Of a stretch of DNA of 64,000 bases, positions 10,619 to 20,340 are shown piece by piece. Numbering within the stretch: the stretch's first letter is position 1; each line of letters opens with the position of its first letter. The notes below the pieces were generated by a model. That model was given only the letters and a program-made list of their open reading frames with translations. It had not been told where the DNA came from and did no database searches. Origin of the DNA: Portibacter lacus (GTDB lineage Bacteria; Bacteroidota; Bacteroidia; Chitinophagales; Saprospiraceae). The stretch covers positions 124,001 through 188,000 of the forward strand of contig NZ_JAJNKA010000012.1 of NCBI RefSeq assembly GCF_021533215.1. The letters are read 5' to 3'. The translations under genes were made by a program, and so were the position numbers.

Positions 10619-11461
10619 TTGGATAGCGCGGAGGTTAGAGCTGGCTGGAATAATATCCAATTGGAGGCCGAAAACAGTGTTGTAGAAAAAGGATACTCGC
10701 ATCTAAATATCGTCTATCATGGAACGCTAGGTCAAGGACATTATACAGCTTACTTTTTACCGATGAATTATGATGAGCAAAAGAAATATCCCACTTTAGT
10801 CTGGTTAAATGGTCTGAATCAGGTTGATCCTTCTGTTTTTTTAGAGCATGATTATTTTGAAAGGATGCGGATAGAACTGAGTGATTATATTATCATTGTT
10901 CCATCATTTAGAGGACAGGCTTTGGTGTATCGAAATAAGAAATATTGTTCAGATGGATTCTTTGGAGATGCCTATGATGGTGCAGCCACAGATGGTCTAA
11001 GAGCATTGAATCTAGGAAAAAAATTGTATCCCATAGATGAGTCAAGAATTGCTGTTGCAGGTCAGTCTAGAGGGGGAACTGTTGCATTGTTAATGGCTGC
11101 TAGAGACTCCATGATTCGAACGGTTGTGGATATAACAGGGCCAGTCGACTTTTATGATAAGCGAAGTTATTATAGGTATGGCAAGCAATTTAAGTATCAA
11201 TTTTTAAGTCAATCAAAAAACCTTAAAACCATCAGGCATAAAATGATTGCTTCTTCTCCTATTTATTTTTTGGAAGATTATAAGCACCCTATTTTAATTG
11301 TTTATGGAAAGTCAGATCGTGTTGTTCCTATAGAAAATGCTGAAAAGCTAATTTTAAAATTGAAAGGAAGAGATTATTTTGAAGCTAAATTATTAAATCG
11401 CGGACATGATATTAGGGCCACAAAAATTATTTTCGATTGGCTTAAAATTCATAATAATTAA
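10619..11461 (+). CDS. Alpha/beta hydrolase (prolyl-oligopeptidase-like fold), start uncertain
   Basis: A serine hydrolase domain with nucleophile elbow AVAGQSRGGTVALL, a late Asp in ILIVYGKSDRVVP and a catalytic His in LLNRGHDIRATK. TTG at 10619 gives 280 residues. However, the frame stays open back to the TAA at 10448 and encodes an apparent membrane anchor (ISSIKAILIFAGILLFIVFY) from about 10454, with no ATG, GTG or TTG in front of it. Either a rare codon is used, the short TTG form is real, or the original start was lost. The next gene follows after 15 bp, so the pair is probably co-transcribed. Substrate unknown. Confidence 0.65.
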   Translation: MDSAEVRAGWNNIQLEAENSVVEKGYSHLNIVYHGTLGQGHYTAYFLPMNYDEQKKYPTLVWLNGLNQVDPSVFLEHDYFERMRIELSDYIIIVPSFRGQALVYRNKKYCSDGFFGDAYDGAATDGLRALNLGKKLYPIDESRIAVAGQSRGGTVALLMAARDSMIRTVVDITGPVDFYDKRSYYRYGKQFKYQFLSQSKNLKTIRHKMIASSPIYFLEDYKHPILIVYGKSDRVVPIENAEKLILKLKGRDYFEAKLLNRGHDIRATKIIFDWLKIHNN

Positions 11462-11476
11462 TGAAAATAACAGATA

Positions 11477-12130
11477 ATGAGTAAGAAGTTAGTAATTATA
11501 GGTGGCGGTGGAAAAGGAGGACCCATAGCATCTTGTATAGAATACAATAAGATTAATTATGATGATAATGAATATGTGGTTTATGGTTTCTTGAATGATG
11601 TAGAAAGCCAAGAAATTAATGGCTATCCAGTATTGGGGAAAATTAATGAATACGAGAAACTCTTGAACGATCCAGATGTCTACTTTGTATTTGCCATTCA
11701 TTTAGTTAAGAATAACATAAAGGCAGATGAGCTATTTAAGACTTTCAAGATTCCGAAGGATCGATATGCAACAATAGTTCATAGAAGTGCTGTGATTGCT
11801 CAAGGTGCAATATTAGAACCTGGTGTAGTGGTATTAGCTCAAGCTTATGTCTCGAATGCACACTTGAAATTAGGGACTTTGGTAATGGCGGGAGTAATAG
11901 TAGGTCATGATGCGGTGGTAGGCCCGCTTGCATTTCTTTCAGTAGGGTGTATAGTTGGATCACGCACTAGAATAGGAAGAAGTGCATTCATCAGCTTGGG
12001 GGCGAAGATTGTAGAGCTCAATGAAGTGGAAGATTTTGCAATAGTGGCAGCTGGAGCGGTGGTTATTTCTAATGTTCCTACGAAAACCGTTTATGGTGGT
12101 GTACCTGCAAAGTTTATGAGAGAGATATAG
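11477..12130 (+). CDS. NeuD/PglD-type sugar O/N-acyltransferase
   Basis: A 217-residue protein. It has an N-terminal Rossmann-like half (KKLVIIGGGGKGGPIAS) that binds a nucleotide sugar in this family. A C-terminal left-handed beta-helix of hexapeptide repeats follows (AVIAQGAILEPGVVVLAQAY, then VIVGHDAVVGPLAFLSVG). The His in VGHDAVVG matches the catalytic base of PglD and NeuD. The end, TVYGGVPAKFMREI, is the usual hexapeptide-transferase C-terminus. These enzymes acetylate sialic-acid-like or bacillosamine sugars. No other sugar biosynthesis genes are adjacent, so the substrate is open. Confidence 0.85.
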   Translation: MSKKLVIIGGGGKGGPIASCIEYNKINYDDNEYVVYGFLNDVESQEINGYPVLGKINEYEKLLNDPDVYFVFAIHLVKNNIKADELFKTFKIPKDRYATIVHRSAVIAQGAILEPGVVVLAQAYVSNAHLKLGTLVMAGVIVGHDAVVGPLAFLSVGCIVGSRTRIGRSAFISLGAKIVELNEVEDFAIVAAGAVVISNVPTKTVYGGVPAKFMREI

Positions 12131-12287
12131 CAAACGCACTGGAATCTTAAATCCTATTTACTGGATCACTAATCTATATGCTTTCTGGTAGGAGCAAAAG
12201 GTGTCGTAGGAATTAGATATTGAAGGACTGACTTTTTCGATGGATCCAATAAAATAATGAGTCATGGTTTTGTACACTAGGGCTTTA

Positions 12288-12440
12288 ATGAAAAAACAGA
12301 TAATAAGTACAATTTCTAAAAATTACTGCCTTCTCGCTTACTAGCCCATATTAGTAAGAGGACAAATTTTAAATTTACAGAATAGAGATGCATTGGATAA
12401 AACTGAAAAACCTGAATATCAAATAATTCTGTATTTTTAA
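12288..12440 (+). pseudogene. Interrupted short reading frame
   Basis: From ATG 12288 the frame reads MKKQIISTISKNYCLLAY, hits a TAG at 12342-12344, then continues in the same frame as PILVRGQILNLQNRDALDKT and on to a TAA at 12438-12440. The first part resembles a weak signal sequence, and the second part has normal protein-like composition. One stop codon therefore breaks a frame of about 50 codons. No family was recognised. Nothing else stands out in the 328-bp gap 12131-12458. Confidence 0.25.
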
Positions 12441-12458
12441 GAATATAAAACACTACAA

Positions 12459-13754
12459 ATGAATAAAATACTGACCATCTTATTGTGTTTTTTGCTTTTG
12501 CCTTTCTTTGCTTTTAATCAAGGGAATCCAAAAGTTGAAAAATTAGCGAATCAAATTGAAGAAGAAGTTATTGAATTGCGAAGGCATTTTCACCAGTTTC
12601 CAGAATTGTCTAATAGAGAATTCAAAACTTCAGAAAGAATTGCAGAAGAATTGCGAAAACTAGGGCTTAAAGTAGACACTGGTATTGCCATTACAGGAGT
12701 AGTTGCAGTGCTGGAGGGTGGTAAGCCAGGACCTACCATCGGCCTACGAGCTGATATTGATGGACTGCCGGTCACTGAAAGGACGGACATTCCTTTTGTG
12801 TCTAAAGAAAAATCAGAATACCAAGGACTCGAAGTAGGTGTGATGCATGCCTGTGGTCATGATACCCATATTGCCATGCTATTAGGAACTGCAAAAATAC
12901 TTACACAGATGAAAGACGAAATTGCGGGTACCATTGTTTTTGTTTTCCAACCCGCCGAAGAAGGGGCGCCTCCAGGAGAAGAAGGTGGAGCAAAGTTGAT
13001 GATAAAAGAAGGTTTGATCGATAATTATGGCATCGAAGTCATGTTTGGTCAACATATAAGTTCTGATGCTCCTGTAGGAAGTATTACTTATAAACCAGCA
13101 GGTATGATGGCTGCAGCTGATCGTTTTGTTATTAAAGTCAAAGGAAAGCAAACGCATGGTTCAAGACCTTGGTCAGGTGTGGATCCAATAGTTACAGCTG
13201 CACACATAATTATTGGATTACAAACTATTGTAAGTAGACAAGTAGACCTTACTAACGAAGCTGCAGTAATAAGTGTAGGTAAAATATCTGGTGGTGTAAG
13301 AAACAATATTATTCCTGAAGAGGTTGAATTGGTCGGTACGATACGAACTTTGGATGAGGATATGCAAAAGAAAATTCATGAAAAAATAAAGCTTACTGCT
13401 GAACTGGTTGCTGAGTCACAAGGAGCGAAAGCAGAAGTAGAAATAACTATTGGTGTCCCAGTTACTTTTAATAATCTAGAACTTACTCGACAATTAGTTC
13501 CGACATTGTTCGCGGTTGCAGGTGAGGATCATGTTAGAATAATCCCGGCAATTACTGGTGCTGAGGATTTTTCATTTTATGCAAAAGAGATTCCAAGTTT
13601 TTTTTACTTTTTAGGAGGAAAATCGCTTGATACGCCTAAAGATGAGGCTTTTCCTCATCATACTCCTGACTTTTTCATTGATGAAAGTGGTCTATTGTTA
13701 GGTGTGAAAACACTTGCGAATCTAGCTTTGGATTATGGAAATAGTTTGAAATAA
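12459..13754 (+). CDS. Exported M20D-family amidohydrolase / N-acyl-amino-acid hydrolase
   Basis: A 431-residue metallohydrolase with a signal peptide (MNKILTILLCFLLLPFFAFN). M20D metal-binding motifs are in place: GLRADIDGLPVTERTDIPF, GVMHACGHDTHIAMLLG and FVFQPAEEGAPPGEEGGAKL. A small lid domain follows, and the late His is in ITGAEDFSFYAKEIPSFFYF and FPHHTPDFFIDE. Members cleave N-acyl or peptide bonds (hippurate, indole-acetyl-amino acids, N-acetyl-diaminopimelate). An exported copy suggests nutrient scavenging rather than lysine biosynthesis. It stands alone and is convergent with ilvA. Confidence 0.9.
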   Translation: MNKILTILLCFLLLPFFAFNQGNPKVEKLANQIEEEVIELRRHFHQFPELSNREFKTSERIAEELRKLGLKVDTGIAITGVVAVLEGGKPGPTIGLRADIDGLPVTERTDIPFVSKEKSEYQGLEVGVMHACGHDTHIAMLLGTAKILTQMKDEIAGTIVFVFQPAEEGAPPGEEGGAKLMIKEGLIDNYGIEVMFGQHISSDAPVGSITYKPAGMMAAADRFVIKVKGKQTHGSRPWSGVDPIVTAAHIIIGLQTIVSRQVDLTNEAAVISVGKISGGVRNNIIPEEVELVGTIRTLDEDMQKKIHEKIKLTAELVAESQGAKAEVEITIGVPVTFNNLELTRQLVPTLFAVAGEDHVRIIPAITGAEDFSFYAKEIPSFFYFLGGKSLDTPKDEAFPHHTPDFFIDESGLLLGVKTLANLALDYGNSLK

Positions 13755-13800
13755 GGAACGTTATAATGCTGTGCGGAGTGTTCAACTTCGCTTGAGAAAT

Positions 13801-13842
13801 CCACTTGATGGTCTCACCTCCAGCTGAGGCTATCAAAAGTGG
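13801..13842. other. Imperfect palindrome between convergent genes
   Basis: CCACTTGATGGTCTCA (13801-13816) pairs with TGAGGCTATCAAAAGTGG (13825-13842) with a mismatch, a G-U pair and two bulged bases. It sits between the convergent amidohydrolase and ilvA genes. There is no T-run on either side, so it is not a standard terminator; it may stabilise 3' ends. Confidence 0.35.
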
Positions 13843-13928
13843 CGGTCGGGCGGAAATTGATCAAATATAGGAAGACTGTAAGTCATGCGATCAGATCATT
13901 ATATCATCCTTTATAGCTCCATATCTCA

Positions 13929-15185
13929 CTATACCAACATGCCCAATAAATCAGGTTTGTCATTCACCGTTTCATACTGAATTCCTGCGGCATCCATTCG
14001 CTGTATTAAAGCAGGATAGTCTTCTTTTCTTTTCAGTTCTATTCCTACGATAGCTGGACCTGAAGTTCTACTCGTTTTCTTGGTATACTCGAAATAGGCA
14101 ATATCGTCATTCGGTCCGAGCACTTCTAAGAATTCTCGTAATGCACCAGCACGTTGTGGAAAACGAACTATGAAGTAGTGCTTTAATCCTTCGAAAAGCA
14201 AAGACCGCTCTCTGATTTCTTCTGTTCTGGTGATGTCATTATTACCACCGCTGACAATACAAACTATATTTTTACCTTTGATTTCTGTCTTGAATTGATC
14301 CAAAACTGAAATGGAAAGCGCACCCGCTGGTTCGACGACGATGGCTTCTTCGTTATACATCTGTAGAATCGTAGAGCAAACTTTTCCTTCATTGACCAAG
14401 ACCATATCATCGAGGACTTCCTGGCAAATTTTAAAATTGAGATCTCCCACTTTTTTCACTGCCGCTCCATCTACGAATGGATCTATTTTATCAAGAATAA
14501 CGACCTCACCTTTTTTTAGTGATTCGTACATTGCTGGTGCGCCGATAGGTTCAACACCGATAATTTTAGTCTGAGGACTTAGTTGTTTGAAATAACTTCC
14601 GATTCCTGCTGCTAGTCCTCCGCCACCTACAGCTAGGAAGAGATAGTCTATCGGTTCTTTGAAATCATCGAGTATTTCTACACCGACGGTACCTTGTCCT
14701 TCTATCGTTCTGAGGTCATCAAATGGATGAATAAAAGACTTTTCATTTTCCTTTGAAAACTTGCTAGCTTCATGAAAAGCATCATCGAAAGTATCACCAG
14801 TTAATCGGATGGTAATGAATTCCTTCCCAAATTGCTTAACCTTTTTTATTTTTTGTTGTGGAGTGGTGTTCGGCATATACACAACACCGTGAATTCCTAA
14901 GATTCGACATGCAAGTGCTACACCTTGAGAATGATTTCCTGCACTTGCGCAAACGACACCTTTCTGAGCTTGCTCTGGTGGAATGCTAATCATTTTATGA
15001 TAAGCCCCACGAATTTTATAGGATCTGACGGACTGAAGATCTTCTCTTTTTAGAAAAATATTCGATTGATATTCATCAGAAAGGGTCATATTCCTCATAA
15101 GCGGTGTATGAAGAACGACTTCTTTTAGCTTAGAAGCTGCAGTATCAAATGCTGCAAAAGGAATAATATGTGAGACTTTATTCAA
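13929..15185 (-). CDS. ilvA: Threonine ammonia-lyase (threonine deaminase), biosynthetic
   Basis: PLP enzyme converting threonine to 2-oxobutanoate, the entry step to isoleucine. The PLP lysine is in QSVRSYKIRGAYHKM (about residue 57); the Gly-rich phosphate loop is LAVGGGGLAAGIGSYF, and CASAGNHSQGVALAC is also present. At 418 residues it has the catalytic domain plus one C-terminal ACT-like regulatory domain (about 335-418, with YFIVRFPQRAGALREFLEVL), as in the shorter IlvA of Firmicutes and Bacteroidota. It follows ilvC on the same strand but beyond a strong terminator, so it may be separately expressed. Confidence 0.95.
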   Translation of the reverse strand: MNKVSHIIPFAAFDTAASKLKEVVLHTPLMRNMTLSDEYQSNIFLKREDLQSVRSYKIRGAYHKMISIPPEQAQKGVVCASAGNHSQGVALACRILGIHGVVYMPNTTPQQKIKKVKQFGKEFITIRLTGDTFDDAFHEASKFSKENEKSFIHPFDDLRTIEGQGTVGVEILDDFKEPIDYLFLAVGGGGLAAGIGSYFKQLSPQTKIIGVEPIGAPAMYESLKKGEVVILDKIDPFVDGAAVKKVGDLNFKICQEVLDDMVLVNEGKVCSTILQMYNEEAIVVEPAGALSISVLDQFKTEIKGKNIVCIVSGGNNDITRTEEIRERSLLFEGLKHYFIVRFPQRAGALREFLEVLGPNDDIAYFEYTKKTSRTSGPAIVGIELKRKEDYPALIQRMDAAGIQYETVNDKPDLLGMLV

Positions 15186-15237
15186 ATTTTGTTGATTTCA
15201 AGTAAATTAGAATTCAAGAAAACTCTAACATTGACCT

Positions 15238-15275
15238 AAAAAAAAGAGACCTTCGAAATAACCGAAGGCCTCTTT
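15238..15275 (-). terminator. Rho-independent terminator after ilvC
   Basis: AAAGAGACCTTCG (15243-15255) pairs with CGAAGGCCTCTTT (15263-15275) with a single mismatch and a 7-nt loop. Eight T residues follow on the minus strand. It ends the leu-ilv operon and separates it from ilvA. Confidence 0.9.
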
Positions 15276-15282
15276 AGATTTA

Positions 15283-16329
15283 TTAATCATTAGATGGTCT
15301 AAGTGATCTAACGGTTCGTCCCGTTGTCCACATTTCAGACTCTCTTAATTCTTTCAATTCTTCCTCTAATTTTACTCTATAATCTTCTTTACTATTAGAG
15401 TCGATAGATAATTGAGCTTCGTTTCCAGAAGCTACGCTATCATAAAGGTCTTCGAATACTGGTTTAGTAGCATCTCTGAATTTTTTCCACCAGTCTAGAG
15501 CACCACGTTGTGCAGTCGTAGAACAGTTCGCGTACATCCAGTCCATACCATTTTCAGCAACAAGAGGGTAAAGCGATTCCGTTGCTTCTTCCACTGTTTC
15601 ATTAAATGCTTCAGAAGGAGAGTGGCCTCTTGATCTCAATAGGTCATACTGAGCTGCAAAGATTCCTTGGATTGCTCCCATAAGCGTTCCTCTTTCACCA
15701 GTAAGATCACTAAATACTTCTTTTTTGAAGTCCGTTTCGAAAAGGTAACCAGATCCAATTCCGATACCCATTGCGATCACTCTATCTCTTGCTTTTCCAG
15801 TTGCATCTTGGTGGATAGCGAAACTAGAATTAAGCCCTTTTCCAGCTAGGAATAATCTTCTTAATGAAGTACCTGAACCTTTAGGAGCAGCTAAGATTAC
15901 ATCGATATCATCTGGAGGAATAATGTTAGTTCTTTCTTTATAGGTTACTGCAAAACCATGTGAAAAGTATAATGCTTTTCCAGGCGTAAGATATTTCTTA
16001 AGCGTTGGCCACATTTCTATTTGCGCTGCATCAGAAAGAAGGTATTGAATGATTGTGCCTTTTTCAGCAGCTTCTTCAATAGAAAACAAAGTTTCACCTG
16101 GAACGAATCCATCTTCGATAGCTTTGTCGTATGATTTAGAAGGTGATCTTTGGCCAATAATTACATTGAAACCATTATCTCTAAGGTTTAATGCTTGCCC
16201 AGGACCTTGAACTCCATATCCAATAATTGCAATAGTCTCATCTTTAAGGACATCTCTTGCGTGTTCTAACGGGAATTCTTCCCTAGTAACGACGTTTTCT
16301 TCGACGCCACCAAAATTCATTTTTGCCAT
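15283..16329 (-). CDS. ilvC: Ketol-acid reductoisomerase
   Basis: NADPH- and Mg-dependent isomeroreductase converting acetolactate or acetohydroxybutyrate to the dihydroxy acids of valine and isoleucine synthesis. Rossmann motif IAIIGYGVQGPGQALNLRDN (about residues 33-52) is followed by the phosphate-specificity loop GQRSPSKSYDKA. Metal ligands are in SDLTGERGTLMGAIQG, with a further Glu in NETVEEATESLYPL. At 348 residues it is a class I enzyme with a short charged C-terminal tail. It is the last gene of the operon, 42 bp after ilvH. Confidence 0.97.
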   Translation of the reverse strand: MAKMNFGGVEENVVTREEFPLEHARDVLKDETIAIIGYGVQGPGQALNLRDNGFNVIIGQRSPSKSYDKAIEDGFVPGETLFSIEEAAEKGTIIQYLLSDAAQIEMWPTLKKYLTPGKALYFSHGFAVTYKERTNIIPPDDIDVILAAPKGSGTSLRRLFLAGKGLNSSFAIHQDATGKARDRVIAMGIGIGSGYLFETDFKKEVFSDLTGERGTLMGAIQGIFAAQYDLLRSRGHSPSEAFNETVEEATESLYPLVAENGMDWMYANCSTTAQRGALDWWKKFRDATKPVFEDLYDSVASGNEAQLSIDSNSKEDYRVKLEEELKELRESEMWTTGRTVRSLRPSND

Positions 16330-16370
16330 TGTATTAAGCGGTTTTTTTATGTTTCTAAAAATTGTATAAT

Positions 16371-16913
16371 CTAATTTTGACTCATGCTTATTTCCATCTC
16401 CTCCATATATCTGTTCAGCTGTTCCATTGGTTTAGAAATAGCGACTCTTCCACTTCGGACAAATTCATAAATACCATGAGTTTTCAAATCTTTAAATAAT
16501 GCCTCGGTTTCGTGTTCGTGACCTGTTTTCTCAATAACCGTATATTCCGGCTCTATTCTTAAAATTCGAGCATTGTGTCTTCTGACGATTCTTTCTATCA
16601 CATCACCTCCTGAGAAAGCTTCGGTGGGAACTTTATAAAGTGCGATTTCTTGAAAAACGATTTCTTCGTTATCATAGTAAAAGGACTTTAAGACCTCGAT
16701 TTGCTTATCGAGCTGGCCGATTAGTTTTATAACTTGTTCATTCGTTGTCTGAATGACAATGGTGAATCTATGGATTCCTTCCATTGATGATTGAGAAGTT
16801 GTTAAACTATCGATATTGATGTGTCTTCGCGTAAAAATAGAAACGACTCTAGAGATTAGTCCAGTTCGGTTTTCCGTAAATACGGAGATCGTAAATTCTT
16901 TCTTTTCACTCAT
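16371..16913 (-). CDS. ilvH: Acetolactate synthase small (regulatory) subunit
   Basis: Regulatory partner of IlvB. It carries an N-terminal ACT domain ([20 protein letters not shown], about residues 6-80), which in the family binds valine for feedback inhibition. The C-terminal ALS_ss domain follows (about 90-170, with ELALYKV-like [12 protein letters not shown] and [15 protein letters not shown]). The length of 180 is normal. Its start overlaps the end of ilvB by 4 bp, indicating translational coupling. Confidence 0.95.
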   Translation of the reverse strand: MSEKKEFTISVFTENRTGLISRVVSIFTRRHINIDSLTTSQSSMEGIHRFTIVIQTTNEQVIKLIGQLDKQIEVLKSFYYDNEEIVFQEIALYKVPTEAFSGGDVIERIVRRHNARILRIEPEYTVIEKTGHEHETEALFKDLKTHGIYEFVRSGRVAISKPMEQLNRYMEEMEISMSQN

Positions 16914-18652
16914 TCTAAAATAATTTCTGATACACCAGCTCCTGTTGGAACCATTGGGAATATATTTTCTTCTTTAACAACCATACAGTGAAGAAGGAAT
17001 GGACCATCATAGTCTAACATTTCTTGAAGTCCAGCTTCTAGTTCTTCGTATTTCGTTATTTTCTTTCCTTTTACGCCGAAACCATCTGCGATTTTTATGA
17101 AATCAGGATTGACTAAGGCTACAGAAGAATATCTTTTTTCGAAGAACAGCTGTTGCCATTGTCTAACCATTCCTAAGTATTCATTGTCTAGGAGGATGAT
17201 TTTCACAGGGACATTCCACTGACTACACATTCCTAATTCTTGTAGCGTCATCTGAAAACCACCGTCACCGATTACTGCGATACAGACTTTGTTCTTATCG
17301 CCCAATTGTGCTCCGAAAGCAGCTGGAAGACCGAAGCCCATTGTACCTGCACCACCAGAAGAAACCCACTGATTAGTGCTATTATATTCATAGTATCTTG
17401 CTGCGACCATTTGGTGCTGGCCTACATCTGTAGCAACTGTTGCTTGACCTTCGGTCATGTCTGAAATCATTTTAATGGCTTGTGCCATTTTAATTTTTCC
17501 ATCGGAATCTGGCGCTAGATCTTTAGAGATAACTTTATCATACTCTACCGCTTCACATTCGTCAAATCTTTTATTCCACTCCGGGTAGGATTTCTTCTCT
17601 ACTTTTTCGATCAGTGCAGCAAGCGCTTGCTTCGCATCTGCATGAACAGGTGCATCAACAGGCACGTTCTTTCCTATTTCACACTTGTCTATTTCTATGT
17701 GGATTACTTTAGCTTGCTTCGCATACTTATCAAGATTCCCCGTTACTCGATCATCGAACCTCATCCCTATTGCGATTAATACATCGCATTCATTCGTCAG
17801 AATGTTCGGACCATAGTTACCGTGCATTCCTAGCATTCCCTTATTCAAAGGATGTTTCTTAGGGATCGATCCCCAGCCGTGAATAGTACATCCTACTGGA
17901 ATCCCTGATTTCTCAACAAAAGCTTTAAATTCTTCTTGCGCGTGTGCAATTTGAATTCCATGTCCTGCTAGAATATAAGGTCTCTTCGCATTGTTGATCA
18001 ATTCTGCTGCTGCATTAATTTCTTCCTCATTCAGTTTTGGAAAAGGGAAGTAACTTCTGATAACAGGTTTCTTGTTATAAGTATAGTCCAAAAATGCGTT
18101 TTGTGCATCTTTCGTGATATCGATCACAACGGGACCAGGTCTACCTGAATTAGCTATATAAAACGCCTTAGCAATAACGTCAGGAATTTCTTCCGCTTTA
18201 GTTACTTGATAATTCCACTTAGAAACAGGTGTCGTACATCCGATTACATCAGTCTCCTGGAATGCATCTGTTCCGATAACTGCACTATTAACTTGACCTG
18301 TAATACAGACTAATGGTGTTGAATCCAGCATCGCATCACCGATTCCAGTGATTAAGTTAGTCGCTCCTGGACCTGATGTTGCAATACAGACACCAGTCTG
18401 CCTAGTAACTCTTGCATAACCTTGAGCTGCATGTATAGCACCTTGCTCATGTCTTGCAAGAATATGTGTTAATCGATCTTCATAATCATAAAGGGCATTA
18501 TAGAATGGCATAATCGCACCACCTGGATACCCAAATATAGTATGTACATCTTCGGCTAGAAGGCATTTTATAATGGCTTCCGCTCCTGTGATTTTGATCG
18601 CTTGACCATTCTCACTCGGAGACGTTTTTGATTGAATTGCTTTTTCACTCAT
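16910..18652 (-). CDS. ilvB: Acetolactate synthase large (catalytic) subunit
   Basis: Thiamine-diphosphate enzyme condensing pyruvate with pyruvate or 2-oxobutanoate. The pyrimidine-binding domain contains [17 protein letters not shown] and the conserved Glu in [18 protein letters not shown] central FAD-binding domain is followed by the ThDP/Mg motif [14 protein letters not shown]...[11 protein letters not shown]. The frame can extend to a GTG at 18679 inside the ilvD stop, but the ATG at 18652 (MSEKAIQSK) is preferred: it leaves 13 bp after ilvD and gives 580 residues. It forms a holoenzyme with IlvH encoded next. Confidence 0.96.
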   Translation of the reverse strand: MSEKAIQSKTSPSENGQAIKITGAEAIIKCLLAEDVHTIFGYPGGAIMPFYNALYDYEDRLTHILARHEQGAIHAAQGYARVTRQTGVCIATSGPGATNLITGIGDAMLDSTPLVCITGQVNSAVIGTDAFQETDVIGCTTPVSKWNYQVTKAEEIPDVIAKAFYIANSGRPGPVVIDITKDAQNAFLDYTYNKKPVIRSYFPFPKLNEEEINAAAELINNAKRPYILAGHGIQIAHAQEEFKAFVEKSGIPVGCTIHGWGSIPKKHPLNKGMLGMHGNYGPNILTNECDVLIAIGMRFDDRVTGNLDKYAKQAKVIHIEIDKCEIGKNVPVDAPVHADAKQALAALIEKVEKKSYPEWNKRFDECEAVEYDKVISKDLAPDSDGKIKMAQAIKMISDMTEGQATVATDVGQHQMVAARYYEYNSTNQWVSSGGAGTMGFGLPAAFGAQLGDKNKVCIAVIGDGGFQMTLQELGMCSQWNVPVKIILLDNEYLGMVRQWQQLFFEKRYSSVALVNPDFIKIADGFGVKGKKITKYEELEAGLQEMLDYDGPFLLHCMVVKEENIFPMVPTGAGVSEIILE

Positions 18653-18665
18653 AGTACAATATTTA

Positions 18666-20336
18666 TTAATCAGTAACACATCCTTCAGAAGCAGTGGAAA
18701 CGGAATTGTAATATTTCTTAAGTATTCCCTTTGTTGCTTTTGAAACTGGTTTAACCCAATTTTTTCTTCTTAATTCTAACTCTTCGTCAGAAATCTCTAA
18801 TGTCAATTTATTGTTAACCGCATCGATCGTAATTACATCATCATTTTGGATAAGTGCGATGTTTCCACCTACTTCTGCTTCTGGTGTAATATGGCCTACT
18901 ACAAATCCATGTGTACCACCTGAAAAACGTCCATCAGTTATCAAGGCAACCGTATTTCCAAGTCCAGCACCCATAATTGCAGAGGTTGGCTTAAGCATTT
19001 CCGGCATTCCTGGTCCTCCTTTCGGCCCAGAATATCTAATTACGATAACTTGACCTGGTTCAATTTTTCCAGCAACGATAGCATCATTAGCATCTTGTTC
19101 TGCATCGAAAACTCTAGCAATTCCTGAGAAAAGTTCTCCTTCTTTACCAGTAATTTTAGCTACAGATCCTTCTAACGCAAGGTTCCCGTATAAAATTTGC
19201 AGGTGTCCTGTTTTCTTTACAGGTGTATCTATAGATTTTATTACTTTTTGATCATCAGCAAGTCCTGGAACTTCCGCTAAGTTTTCAGCAATAGTCTTTC
19301 CAGTAACGGTCAAGCAGTCTCCATGCAGAAAGCCAAGTTCCAACATTCTTTTCATCACAGCAGGCACACCACCTACATTAAATAAGTCTTCCATTACATA
19401 TTGCCCACTAGGTTTCAAGTCAGCTAAAAATGGAGTGATGTCGCTTAATCTTTGGAAGTCATCTATTGTTATTTCGATGTCTGCAGCTTTAGCCATTGCG
19501 ATCATATGCATTACTGCATTGGTAGATCCTCCGAGTACAATGATGGTTCTAATAGCATTCTCGAATGCCTTTTTCGTCATGATATCGGAAGGCTTAATAT
19601 CCTTATCTATAAGGTTTTGGATTGCGTTTGCAATTTTTGCAGATTCACTACTTTTTTGATCAGATGTTGCTGGAATAGAAGAATTGAAAGGAAGACTCAT
19701 TCCCATTGCTTCTATTGCTGAAGACATCGTGTTCGCCGTATACATTCCACCGCAAGCTCCTGGACCAGGACATGCTTTTTCTATAACTGCTTGAAAATCC
19801 TCATCTGATATTGTTCCTGCAGTTTTTTCTCCTAGTGCCTCGAATGCTGAAACGATGTCTAATTTTTTATCTAAGTGGCATCCAGGACTAATGGTCCCTC
19901 CATAAACTAGGATAGCAGGTCGATTAAGACGAGAAATACCCATCATCGCTCCTGGCATATTTTTATCACAACCGACTACTGCAATAATGGCATCATACCA
20001 CTGTGCAGAAGCAACTGTTTCTATCGAATCTGCAATAATATCTCTAGAAGGTAGAGAAAAATTCATCCCTGCTGTACCCATTGAGATACCATCACTCACA
20101 CCTATCGTGTGAAAGATCAGTCCGATTAACTCATCACTATTAATATTGTTCTTAATATCCTTTGCCAGCCCATTAAGGTGGACATTACATGGATTTCCTT
20201 CCCATCCCGTACTTACGATACCTACTTGAGGTTTTTTTAAGTCTTCCGTCGTTAAACCCAAAGCGTGAAGCATTGCCTGCGCAGCAGGTTGCGTCGGGTC
20301 TTGAGTAACGTGTTTGCTATATTTATTTTTTTCCAT
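18666..20336 (-). CDS. ilvD: Dihydroxy-acid dehydratase
   Basis: Iron-sulfur enzyme producing the 2-oxo acids of valine and isoleucine synthesis. Cluster cysteines are in [25 protein letters not shown] and [18 protein letters not shown]. Late conserved blocks are [16 protein letters not shown] and [19 protein letters not shown]. The length of 556 is normal. It lies between leuB (4 bp upstream) and ilvB in the operon. Confidence 0.97.
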   Translation of the reverse strand: MEKNKYSKHVTQDPTQPAAQAMLHALGLTTEDLKKPQVGIVSTGWEGNPCNVHLNGLAKDIKNNINSDELIGLIFHTIGVSDGISMGTAGMNFSLPSRDIIADSIETVASAQWYDAIIAVVGCDKNMPGAMMGISRLNRPAILVYGGTISPGCHLDKKLDIVSAFEALGEKTAGTISDEDFQAVIEKACPGPGACGGMYTANTMSSAIEAMGMSLPFNSSIPATSDQKSSESAKIANAIQNLIDKDIKPSDIMTKKAFENAIRTIIVLGGSTNAVMHMIAMAKAADIEITIDDFQRLSDITPFLADLKPSGQYVMEDLFNVGGVPAVMKRMLELGFLHGDCLTVTGKTIAENLAEVPGLADDQKVIKSIDTPVKKTGHLQILYGNLALEGSVAKITGKEGELFSGIARVFDAEQDANDAIVAGKIEPGQVIVIRYSGPKGGPGMPEMLKPTSAIMGAGLGNTVALITDGRFSGGTHGFVVGHITPEAEVGGNIALIQNDDVITIDAVNNKLTLEISDEELELRRKNWVKPVSKATKGILKKYYNSVSTASEGCVTD

Positions 20337-20340
20337 ATCT

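Noticed and set aside
12882-13306. Minus-strand frames of 91 and 72 residues
   Set aside because: Antisense shadows within the M20D amidohydrolase gene.
18652-18679. GTG at 18679 as the start of ilvB
   Set aside because: It would overlap the ilvD stop and add residues not expected in the family; ATG at 18652 is better.
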